Positions 9,189 through 15,538 of a DNA stretch of 64,000 nt are shown one piece after another (the stretch's first letter is position 1; the number at the start of each line of letters is the position of its first letter). A model generated the notes under the pieces. The model was not told the origin of the DNA, made no database searches, and saw only the letters and a program-made list of their open reading frames with translations. The stretch comes from an uncultured Pseudomonadales bacterium (lineage in GTDB: Bacteria; Pseudomonadota; Gammaproteobacteria; Pseudomonadales; Azotimanducaceae): assembly GCA_958296025.1 (NCBI GenBank), contig OY282430.1:2356001-2420000 (forward strand). The letters run 5' to 3'. The translations under genes and the position numbers were made by a program.

Positions 9189-10145
9189 TTATAGCTCTTT
9201 GATGACTGGGTCGAAAGCCGCCCGCATTTCTCCCATCGCTTGGACCAGCCAAGCTTGGGCTTCGGGCCAGCGATCCTCGTCGGCAATTTGGATATCGTCC
9301 GGGAAATACAGCGAAATTCGGGATGCTCTCCTATTGTCGAGGGAGTCCCACTGAAGTTCCTCTCCCACCGCCTGCTCAATCTGCTGCTTCAGACCCCATA
9401 GATCATCGAACGCTTTCTTCGTAGTCTCCGCGTCTCCAGTGTCGATGTACGCCTCGGCCCGTAGTCGATGTCTTCCATCAGGTCTGCTGAACGCTGCGCT
9501 GTATCTGCACAGATTGGACCGTGCGGATGGAAAACTCATCCAGCTATCCTTTGAAGGCTTGGCAGCGCGGGTCCAACCTGAATGGTTGGCTTTGAATGCC
9601 GGCAGGAACTCGCCCCAGAATCTTCTGTACGCCTGTTCGTTTTTGGTTAGGCTGGCGTTGCGCTCGGTTCTTACGGACCGGCTCCATTCATCCGGCTGAA
9701 CATCGACCCGCAGGCGGGGCGCGGGCAGCGAATCGCCGATTCGCCACGCTTCCAACACCACGCCGAAAAACCCGAAATCGTCGGTGGAGATGTGGTTGAG
9801 CCAGTTCAGGGCGGACCGATGTTCGTCCCGGAAATCGGGTGCAAGCAAAACAGCATAGCAGGCTTCCAGACCGGCGGCATAGGTGATCAGTTTGCCCAAA
9901 TGATCGTGGTCGGTAGGGGCAAACATGTTCTCGACGACCACATATCTGCCCTTGCCCTCTTCGCGAAACACTAGGTCGGCACTGTAGCGGCCAACTGCCG
10001 CTTCGGTCTGCTCGTGACGGAGGTCCATCCCCAATGCCTCTGCGAGGAGACCGGTGTTCTCTGCGAGCCACGGCGTGAAATCCTTGGCTTCATCGGCCCA
10101 GAGCCGTCGAATTTCCACTGGTGAAAGCTTCCCGATGCCATCCAT
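9189..10145 (-). CDS. DUF4268 protein with PD-(D/E)XK nuclease-like N-terminus
   Basis: 318 residues. The N-terminal half resembles the restriction-endonuclease-like fold found in DUF4268 proteins: a strand with SADLVF, then YVVVENMFAPTDHDHLGKLITYAAG and DFRDEHRSALNWLNH. The DHDHLGKLITYAAG and EHRxALxWLN motifs are family hallmarks. Relatives usually have ENQ where this protein has ENM, so one putative catalytic-core position differs. The C-terminal half (from about residue 175, LTKNEQAYRRFWGEF) is the DUF4268 domain proper. The family is common in defence islands and near restriction-modification genes, which fits the neighbours here, but its function is unproven. A short AAGGA lies directly before the chosen ATG. 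Confidence 0.75.
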   Translation of the reverse strand: MDGIGKLSPVEIRRLWADEAKDFTPWLAENTGLLAEALGMDLRHEQTEAAVGRYSADLVFREEGKGRYVVVENMFAPTDHDHLGKLITYAAGLEACYAVLLAPDFRDEHRSALNWLNHISTDDFGFFGVVLEAWRIGDSLPAPRLRVDVQPDEWSRSVRTERNASLTKNEQAYRRFWGEFLPAFKANHSGWTRAAKPSKDSWMSFPSARSNLCRYSAAFSRPDGRHRLRAEAYIDTGDAETTKKAFDDLWGLKQQIEQAVGEELQWDSLDNRRASRISLYFPDDIQIADEDRWPEAQAWLVQAMGEMRAAFDPVIKEL

Positions 10146-10281
10146 TCCTTACCCACCCTTACCGCACATGTTGGAGTGCGAACCCTACAGCAAAACAGCA
10201 GGCGGTGTGTGCCCTGTCCGGCATCCTAACCAAAAAATCACACATGCAGACGACCCTGTGCTTCGCCAAGGCATCGCCATT

Positions 10282-10445
10282 GGAGGCAGTGGACGTGGAC
10301 TTGATCAACACCCACCGGCGCACCAGCCTGTCGCCGGCGATGGCGTTGGCGTTCGAGTCGGTGGGTTGGTCCACCGCCGAGCATTGGTTGAGGATGCAGG
10401 CATCCTATGATCTGGCCGCGTTGCGCCGACGGGGGCAGGCCGCTT
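10282..10445 (+). pseudogene. Decayed higBA remnant (HigB tail fused to HigA C-terminus)
   Basis: The DNA closely matches two separate parts of the intact toxin-antitoxin module about 540-680 bp downstream. It begins with the last codons of the toxin (LEAVDVDLIN against GEAVDVDLID in the intact copy) and jumps directly into the C-terminal two-thirds of the antitoxin (SLSPAMALAFESVGWSTAEHW), continuing to RRRGQAA. The HigA helix-turn-helix N-terminus and most of HigB are missing. The antitoxin part is almost identical at base level for about 140 bp. The frame is open through the fusion, but there is no start or binding site belonging to either gene. It is best read as a duplicate module collapsed by an internal deletion. 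Confidence 0.8.
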
Positions 10446-10526
10446 CGTGCGGGTCCCTAAACTGCGGAGCGCTCCGGCGGGTGCGCTTCCAGATCCAGGC
10501 CGTCGCCCCATGAGGAAGGAATCTGC

Positions 10527-10565
10527 GCCGCGCAAGCGTAAAACTATGTTATACAATTGCGCGGC
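10527..10565 (+). promoter_or_regulatory. Dyad operator candidate before higB
   Basis: Perfect 9-bp inverted repeat, GCCGCGCAA at 10527-10535 and TTGCGCGGC at 10557-10565, separated by 21 bp of AT-richer DNA with -10-like TATGTT and TATACA sequences, ending one base before the higB ATG. HigA antitoxins normally repress their own operon by binding such dyads over the promoter, so this is a natural operator candidate. It could also form a leader hairpin. Confidence 0.5.
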
Positions 10566-10566
10566 G

Positions 10567-10839
10567 ATGAAGATCAGGCACAAAGGGCTGCGGGCGCTTC
10601 ACGAGCAGGGCAGTGCGAAGCAGGTGCCAGCGAGCATCGCGCCTAGGCTGCGGCGCATCTTGGCCGCCTTGGACGACGCAATGCAGCCCAGCGAGATGGA
10701 TTTGCCAAGTTTCCAGCTTCATCGCCTGCATGGTCGCATGGCTGGCGTGTGGAGCGTGCGGGCCTCTGGCAATTGGCGTGTGACCTTCCGCTTCAAGGAA
10801 GGAGAGGCAGTTGACGTGGATTTGATCGACTACCACTGA
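10567..10839 (+). CDS. higB: HigB/RelE-family toxin
   Basis: A 90-residue basic protein of the HigB (plasmid maintenance killer) branch of the RelE/ParE superfamily, whose members usually cleave mRNA on the ribosome. Visible signatures are the N-terminal KIRHKGLRALHEQG, the helix RLRRILAALDDA, LPSFQLHRLHG, and the core strand pair VWSVRASGNWRVTFRFKEGEAVDVDLIDYH, typical of HigB toxins. The start at 10567 directly follows a dyad repeat; no strong Shine-Dalgarno is seen. The antitoxin gene begins 16 bp after the stop, the toxin-first order typical of higBA. The neighbouring partial duplicate carries only the last codons of this toxin. Confidence 0.88.
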   Translation: MKIRHKGLRALHEQGSAKQVPASIAPRLRRILAALDDAMQPSEMDLPSFQLHRLHGRMAGVWSVRASGNWRVTFRFKEGEAVDVDLIDYH

Positions 10840-10855
10840 GTGAGAGGAGAACGAA

Positions 10856-11119
10856 ATGGGCACGATGTACGATCCGCCGCATCCTGGGGAGCTGGTTGCG
10901 GATTGCATTGCAGGCGAAGGCTGGTCAGTGACCGAGGCCGCCAAGCATCTCGGCGTGACGCGGGTGCTGGTGTCGCGCATCATCCACGGGCGCACCAACC
11001 TGTCGCCGGCGATGGCGCTGGCGTTGGAGTCGGTGGGTTGGTCCACCGCCGAGCATTGGTTGAGGATGCAGGCATCCTATGATCTGGCCGCGTTGCGCCG
11101 ACGGGGGCAGGCCGCTTGA
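10856..11119 (+). CDS. higA: HigA-family antitoxin
   Basis: 87 residues, helix-turn-helix (XRE-type) antitoxin paired with the HigB-like toxin just upstream. The sequence shows the family opening YDPPHPGELV, the HTH itself (WSVTEAAKHLGVTRVLVSRI, about residues 23-42), then NLSPAMALALESVGWSTAEHWLRMQ, which is highly typical of HigA. It should neutralise HigB and repress the operon from the dyad before higB. A good ribosome site (GAGAGGAG) precedes the ATG. It lies 12 bp from the stop of the convergent restriction endonuclease gene, so the two modules abut tightly. Confidence 0.9.
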   Translation: MGTMYDPPHPGELVADCIAGEGWSVTEAAKHLGVTRVLVSRIIHGRTNLSPAMALALESVGWSTAEHWLRMQASYDLAALRRRGQAA

Positions 11120-11130
11120 GGCGGCAAAGT

Positions 11131-12036
11131 TCAGGGGGCCATTGGCCCAAGTTTGCGATGCAGGATTGCCAGAAAGGCGTCTCGCTGCATGGTTTCCGCA
11201 GCTAGCAGCTTTTCGCAGGACATCTCAAGAGTAAGCACCTCCCAGTGCCCTCGCGACAGGCGGTAGCTTCCGGCATTGTCAGGTTGTATTTCCAGCACCA
11301 TCCAAATCACGTCGCCGTCTCCTAGGTCTTGGCTTGGAGTCTGGCTTGGGCCTCCTATTGACTCAAAGAACGGGCGGTCAACAACAACAGCCATCTTGGA
11401 CCCCCAACGCCGGAGCGTTGGAACCTTGATCTGCAGTTGCGGCATCAGGCGCTTGGCGGAGGATGATCGCCAATCCGGACGACGAACCGCCCCGGGAAAG
11501 GGGGGCCGAGGGCCGTTCGTTCTCTGGATGCTTTCAAATTCCGCCGCCATACCCGGACCGGAAAAGTAAACAGCCTGCGTTTCCAGACCATACCAGTCCA
11601 TGCTGTCTTGCGATGTTCTAGCCACCACAAGGTCAATTTTGCCAGCGGGCTTTTCCGTACCAATTCCTTGCATGAAGGCAACTTCACGCGCCAACATCGT
11701 TTCATCAGGGTTAAAGCCGACAATTTCAGCCAGCCATCGGACGGCCAGTCGGTCTTGTTCAAACCTTCTGGGACAGACGACCACCGGGCTGTCTTGCGGC
11801 GGGCCGAGCAGGTTGCCGGCAGCTCTCTGATAGCGCTGAAGGGAACAAACGCCGCCCTTCTTGCTACAAGGGGGGAGGTTCGCTTGATACGGGCATTCGG
11901 GGCTGCTCCCTTGTGGCGGGGGACGGCCTTGAACACTAGCCAAGGCGGTATTGGCTAGCTGCCGCCGGTCCGCCGGAGCTAGACTTGCGAGCGGCTTTCC
12001 GTACCACTCGCAAATGCCAAAACGCGCATTGGTCAT
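11131..12036 (-). CDS. NotI-family type II restriction endonuclease
   Basis: 301 residues. The opening RFGICEWYGKPLASLAPADRR matches the GIGEWYG start of NotI-family nucleases. It is followed by a cysteine cluster (CPYQ, PPCSKKGGVCSLQRY, VVVCPRRF, about residues 48-88), corresponding to the metal-binding Cys motif of NotI. The central part has KIDLVVAR and WYGLETQAVYFSG (about residues 131-160), fitting a PD-(D/E)XK core with the acidic D and E-x-Q positions. It is co-transcribed with the methyltransferase upstream; the two frames overlap in an ATGA, implying coupled translation. The role is cleavage of unmethylated foreign DNA; specificity cannot be read from sequence. Base composition is lower in GC than the surrounding housekeeping genes. 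Confidence 0.85.
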   Translation of the reverse strand: MTNARFGICEWYGKPLASLAPADRRQLANTALASVQGRPPPQGSSPECPYQANLPPCSKKGGVCSLQRYQRAAGNLLGPPQDSPVVVCPRRFEQDRLAVRWLAEIVGFNPDETMLAREVAFMQGIGTEKPAGKIDLVVARTSQDSMDWYGLETQAVYFSGPGMAAEFESIQRTNGPRPPFPGAVRRPDWRSSSAKRLMPQLQIKVPTLRRWGSKMAVVVDRPFFESIGGPSQTPSQDLGDGDVIWMVLEIQPDNAGSYRLSRGHWEVLTLEMSCEKLLAAETMQRDAFLAILHRKLGPMAP

Positions 12037-12947
12037 CTCGACGCTTCCTCTCCAAACAGCGGCCTGCGGGAAATAATCAGCTCCGGCACTTTGGCATGAT
12101 GGGTGTTTTTCATCGTGACTTGGACGACGCTGAAACCGTGTTTGTCAATCAAGGCAACGATTTCCGGGGCGTAATCGTAGGTCATTAGAAAATCCTGCTT
12201 GCTGTCAGCCAAGATGCTGAACAACCCTGGATGGTTCACTTCGTTGTGCGCGTACAGGCGCTTGCCCGCCCGTTTGCCTCCGGCCGTGTAGGGCGGGTCG
12301 ATAAAAATGGCCGTTCTTGAATTGGAGCAGCCCAGCAAGGACTCCAGCAACTGCAGGCCGTCGGTCTCACAAAAACTGATGCGCTTGGCATGTCGGTCAA
12401 TCTCGTCAAGCCTGTGGGCGATGGTCTGTGGATACCAACGGGAGGCGACGCCTCTGCCGTTTTCCCCCGCCCGGCTCAAAGCAGCGCCCGGGGCCAAAAT
12501 TCCGCCGCGGCGGGTTCTATTGAGTACTAGCGTTCGGAAGCCGTGGTCAACGATGCCGCAGGGCTGGCTTGCAGCAAGAGCCACTATGGCGTCTCTAGTC
12601 GGGTTGAAGCCCAGAACAAGCTCCTTCATCGTTGGCCCGAAGCGCAGCGCCGCATGCCAAAACGCGGCAACGTCGTGGTCGAGTTCCACCATGAGGCATC
12701 GCTGCACCAAATCCTCCATCACGGCGGTAAGCGAGACGATGCCCCCGCCCGCAAAGGGTTCAATCAGCAACCTCGGCTTGGCCCTAAAACCCTTCAGCCA
12801 AGCTCTAATGTGAGGAATCAGCCAAGTCTTTCCACCCGGATACCGGAGGGGGCTGCGCTGCGGCACCGTGGCGACATTCACAGCGGGTATTGGGGAAGTC
12901 TTGATGGGGGCGAATCCAGCCATGTCGAACAAGTCAAGCAACGCCAT
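12033..12947 (-). CDS. D12-class DNA adenine methyltransferase
   Basis: 304 residues, the modification partner of the NotI-family nuclease. Dam-like motif order is clear: RYPGGKTWLIPHI (X/N-terminal), IEPFAGGGIVSLT (motif I, AdoMet binding, about residues 62-74), VELDHDVAAFW, and IFIDPPYTAGG (motif IV, catalytic DPPY, about residues 215-225). These mark an alpha-class N6-adenine methyltransferase of the D12 family. The ATG at 12947 has GGAGGG upstream. The stop overlaps the start of the endonuclease gene by 4 bp. Methylation would protect host sites; the target must include an adenine. Confidence 0.9.
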   Translation of the reverse strand: MALLDLFDMAGFAPIKTSPIPAVNVATVPQRSPLRYPGGKTWLIPHIRAWLKGFRAKPRLLIEPFAGGGIVSLTAVMEDLVQRCLMVELDHDVAAFWHAALRFGPTMKELVLGFNPTRDAIVALAASQPCGIVDHGFRTLVLNRTRRGGILAPGAALSRAGENGRGVASRWYPQTIAHRLDEIDRHAKRISFCETDGLQLLESLLGCSNSRTAIFIDPPYTAGGKRAGKRLYAHNEVNHPGLFSILADSKQDFLMTYDYAPEIVALIDKHGFSVVQVTMKNTHHAKVPELIISRRPLFGEEASR

Positions 12948-13293
12948 ACACCCTCCACAAGATAACCCGAAGCGCAGGAATGCGGAACACCCTCAGATGC
13001 TTGCCCATAGCCCGCTCCTGATCGCAGAGCCGCCAGCCAAGCTGCCGGGAATAGCGTAAACAGGCCGACATATCCCTGTCGATAGGTGATTGTCGCAGCA
13101 AAATGTAGGCATTCGCCCACTTTCGACAGCTAGGAGGCGGCCTCGTCGGCGATTCCCCGGTTCAACTTCATGGGCGGGTCCTCGCCACACGTCTTGCACT
13201 TAAGGGAAGGCACCTGCTCCTTGTTGGTGAAGCGGATCTTGCGGCATGGCCCCCCTGCACCGAGATCGCGATATCTATCTGCTTGCCTTTCAC
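12948..13293. other. Intergenic stretch with a possible zinc-ribbon mini-frame
   Basis: No clear gene. On the minus strand, 13300-13130 reads a 56-codon frame from a TTG, containing PCRKIRF, a gap, then KCKTCGEDPPMKLNRGIADEAAS and a stop. The C..CxxC spacing looks like the zinc-ribbon start of some transposases or a truncated zinc protein. There is no ribosome site and I cannot identify it. Otherwise the stretch separates the methyltransferase gene from the divergent DUF4258 gene and must hold both promoters. Confidence 0.2.
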
Positions 13294-13308
13294 CTATCAA
13301 ATTGATAG
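13294..13308 (+). promoter_or_regulatory. Palindromic operator candidate before the DUF4258/HTH pair
   Basis: CTATCAA, one A, TTGATAG: a perfect 7+7 bp palindrome ending 9 bp before the ATG of the DUF4258 gene. The cognate HTH protein is encoded two genes along, so autoregulation through this site is likely. There is no Shine-Dalgarno between the palindrome and the ATG, which would fit a leaderless or near-leaderless transcript with the site overlapping the promoter. Confidence 0.55.
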
Positions 13309-13317
13309 ATTGCGAAT

Positions 13318-13629
13318 ATGGTGGACCCCAAAGTCATCGATCTGCATGGACCGGAATGGTTTCAGCGACTAGTCTGGGCAAGTTCCGTTAACACCGAGAA
13401 CGTCATCCTGACGGATCATGCTCGGCAGCGCATGGATGAACGGGCAATAACCTTGGAGGACGTGCTCCTCGTGCTGCGTCGTGGCAGGTGTAGGGAGACC
13501 CCTAGGTCATCGGACAACCGACAGGATTATCGAGGCAGGATGGACGCGGTGGTGGCCGGGCGGGAGCTCGCCGTCATCGTCGCTGCGTCTGCCCAGCGAG
13601 AGCAATTGGTTGTAGTGACCTTATGGTAG
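13318..13629 (+). CDS. DUF4258 protein, putative toxin of a TA pair
   Basis: 103 residues. The DUF4258 signature is plain: LTDHARQRMDERAITLEDVLLVLRRG (about residues 31-56), followed by a strand-rich end with GRELAVIVAASAQREQLVVVTLW. The fold resembles BrnT/RelE-like small toxins, and DUF4258 genes are often paired with an HTH antitoxin, as here: the next gene starts 21 bp downstream with a strong ribosome site. Function is inferred from this pairing and not from a catalytic motif. The ATG at 13318 lacks a ribosome site and lies just behind a palindrome. Confidence 0.7.
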   Translation: MVDPKVIDLHGPEWFQRLVWASSVNTENVILTDHARQRMDERAITLEDVLLVLRRGRCRETPRSSDNRQDYRGRMDAVVAGRELAVIVAASAQREQLVVVTLW

Positions 13630-13650
13630 CCATCAAGGAGGAGCATTGCT

Positions 13651-14121
13651 ATGGCTAGTCAATGGACAGCCCGGCCGATGGACAACGCCGTCGAGGGAGA
13701 ACGCGCCGGCTGGCACCACTACACGGAGTCCGGGCTTGACAACGTATGGTTGGATGGTGGCGTGGAGCGCCACGAGACGGCTTACGGCCCCGGCATTTCG
13801 ATTAAGGACGTGGACGGGCTTAACGCCGTCATCGCGGACTGGATCGTTTCCCGGAAGAGCTATTGGAGCGGACGGGAGGTTCGGTTTCTCCGCAAGCGCA
13901 TGGGCCTCTCCCAAAAGGGCCTTGCCGATTTACTGGGCTACTCGGACCAGCAAGTTCACCGCTGGGAGAACGGCAAGGCGGAAATTCCCGCCCCCGCGTC
14001 CCGGCTGCTTCGCCTGCTTGTGCGCGAACGGGACAGCAAGGCGGACGAGCCGGCGCCGGCCTTTCTCCGGAAGTTGTTGGAGCACGCCGTTGAAGCTGAC
14101 GGCATCCGGGTGGCGGTTTAG
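13651..14121 (+). CDS. HTH antitoxin (MqsA-like C-terminus) partner of DUF4258
   Basis: 156 residues. The N-terminal part has YTESGLDNVWLDGGVERHETAYGPGISI, a conserved block in antitoxins paired with DUF4258 proteins. The C-terminal part is a helix-turn-helix, REVRFLRKRMGLSQKGLADLLG then SDQQVHRWENGKAEIPAPASRLLR (about residues 72-125), like the DNA-binding half of MqsA. The CxxC zinc motif of classical MqsA is absent. The start is secure: AAGGAGGAG lies 7 bp upstream of the ATG. It probably neutralises the upstream protein and represses the operon via the palindrome at 13294. Confidence 0.75.
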   Translation: MASQWTARPMDNAVEGERAGWHHYTESGLDNVWLDGGVERHETAYGPGISIKDVDGLNAVIADWIVSRKSYWSGREVRFLRKRMGLSQKGLADLLGYSDQQVHRWENGKAEIPAPASRLLRLLVRERDSKADEPAPAFLRKLLEHAVEADGIRVAV

Positions 14122-14124
14122 GGT

Positions 14125-14141
14125 CCCGCCGCGTTGGCGGG
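14125..14141. terminator. Hairpin between convergent genes
   Basis: CCCGCC, 5-base loop, GGCGGG directly after the stop of the HTH antitoxin gene and before the convergent djlA stop. It lacks a T-run, so if it terminates transcription it is not a textbook intrinsic terminator. Confidence 0.35.
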
Positions 14142-14202
14142 TCGGCGCCGACGACGCTTGAACTGCACTTGCGCCCCTTGCGCGGCGCCGGAGGCAGGTC
14201 CC

Positions 14203-15024
14203 CTAGCCAGCGTTGGCGCGGTTGGCCATGATGAGGTCGTAGGAGGTCTTGATTTCGGCGGTGCGTTGGGTGGCGACGCGCATCATGTCCTCCGGCAGGC
14301 CCTTGGACACCAGCTTGTCCGGGTGGTGTTTGCTGATGAGGCGGCGGTAGGCGCGTTTGATGACGGCGTCGCTGTCCGATGCCGAGACGCCCAAGGCGCG
14401 GTAGGCGCCCTGCAGTTCCGCTTGGCTTGACGCCCCCCGAGGGCCGGTGCGATGGCCGTCCTCATGGCCGTAACGGGCGCGGCTGGACATGCCGGCCACG
14501 ATGGCCTCCACCTGCCGGTAGGCCGCCGCCGGGATGCGCAGCCGCCGAGCGATCTCGTGCAGCACCTCCTGCTCCGCCCGGCCCACCGCACCATCCGCCC
14601 AAGCGGCCGACATCTGAATGTGCAGGAACAGCATCTTCAGTTGCGCAGCGCCGCCGTAAGCCGCTTGGAAGGTCGATAGGGCGTCAGCCAAGTCGAAGTC
14701 CGGCGCCTTGCCCAGACTGAACATGGCCCGCGCCTCCCGGCGCCGCTCCGCATTCATGCCGAGTTGCGCCATCACCTGCTCGGCGACCTCGATCTCCTCC
14801 TGGGAAACGCGCCCATCCACCTTGGAGAGATGGCCCATGACGGCGAAGGTGGTGTTGAAGAAGACGGTTCGGTCCGGGCTGCCGAAGCGAAAGCTGGCCC
14901 CTCGGCTCCGCCCGCCCCCAACCTGATCCCACAGGTGGCCAAGGAACAGGCCCACCAGAGCGCCGACTGGGCCGAAGAACAACAGCCCTAAAATGCCCCC
15001 GGTCAGCTTGCCGTTCCAACTCAT
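14203..15024 (-). CDS. djlA: DjlA-type membrane-anchored DnaJ co-chaperone
   Basis: 273 residues in the three-part DjlA layout. One N-terminal membrane segment is rich in glycine (GGILGLLFFGPVGALVGLFLGHLWD, residues about 8-32). A central TerB-like helical domain follows (FFNTTFAVMGHLSKVDGRVSQEEIEVAEQVM, onward to about 185). The C-terminal J domain (about 205-273) has YRALGVSASDSDAVIKRAYRRLISKHHPDKLVSKG with the essential HPD. DjlA stimulates the ATPase of DnaK at the cytoplasmic face of the inner membrane. It is conserved mainly in gammaproteobacteria, supporting the taxonomic call. It marks the right edge of the defence island. Confidence 0.93.
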   Translation of the reverse strand: MSWNGKLTGGILGLLFFGPVGALVGLFLGHLWDQVGGGRSRGASFRFGSPDRTVFFNTTFAVMGHLSKVDGRVSQEEIEVAEQVMAQLGMNAERRREARAMFSLGKAPDFDLADALSTFQAAYGGAAQLKMLFLHIQMSAAWADGAVGRAEQEVLHEIARRLRIPAAAYRQVEAIVAGMSSRARYGHEDGHRTGPRGASSQAELQGAYRALGVSASDSDAVIKRAYRRLISKHHPDKLVSKGLPEDMMRVATQRTAEIKTSYDLIMANRANAG

Positions 15025-15061
15025 GCGCAGCCCCCAAGCCCTGCTTGCCGGCCGAAGAACA

Positions 15062-15271
15062 TTACAGACCGCCGGTGACGTACAGGCATTGGCCGGTGAT
15101 CCAGTCCGCCGCTGGGGAAGCCATGAACACTAGGGCGTGGCCGATGTCCTCCGGGGCACCCAGCACCAGATCCGCGCCGGCCTCCGCCAAGCACAGGGCG
15201 ATGCCGCGACCGATGCCCTTGCCCGCTCCAGTGACCACCGCCACCTTGCGGTCCAATCGAAATGCGTCCAT
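15062..15271 (-). pseudogene. Short-chain dehydrogenase with internal deletion
   Basis: 69 codons that join the two ends of a classical SDR enzyme of about 250 residues. The first part, LDRKVAVVTGAGKGIGRGIALCLAEAGADLVLG, is the Rossmann start with the TGxxxGxG cofactor motif. It continues without a frame break into APEDIGHALVFMASPAADWITGQCLYVTGGL, the conserved C-terminal end of the family. About 180 residues, including the NNAG motif and the catalytic Ser-Tyr-Lys, are missing. An in-frame deletion explains this. The product cannot be an active dehydrogenase. Confidence 0.85.
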
Positions 15272-15408
15272 GAAAGACCTCCGTCATCGAAACCAAAGGC
15301 TCCAAACCAAGGCCACGCTTTCGCGACCAAGCGATTGGAGCGCCTATCGACCGAGAAGCGTTTTACACTATATTGGAAACTGGTTGAAAGTGCTTTGCGG
15401 AGGGAATG

Positions 15409-15429
15409 ATGGTCGTCTTGACCGACCAT
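15409..15429 (+). promoter_or_regulatory. Inverted repeat upstream of the GPP34-cytochrome b gene
   Basis: ATGGTCG and CGACCAT, a perfect 7-bp pair with a 7-bp loop, 110 bp before the cytochrome b gene. AT-rich sequence just upstream (TTTTACACTATATT, 15361-15374) looks promoter-like. Together they are a candidate promoter and operator for the two-gene cytochrome locus. No regulator gene is adjacent. Confidence 0.35.
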
Positions 15430-15538
15430 AACCTAATGAACGCCCCACCGCCCAGCCGCGTCCGCCTATTGACGGTGGGCTGTCGCCACGGCAAGCGCAG
15501 GTGATTCCCGGGGCCCAGCGCCGCCTTGGCGTCGCGTC

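Noticed and set aside
12878-13120. 80-codon minus-strand frame upstream of the D12 methyltransferase as a possible controller (C) protein
   Set aside because: It has no HTH, overlaps the methyltransferase 5' end in another frame, and its composition is not protein-like.
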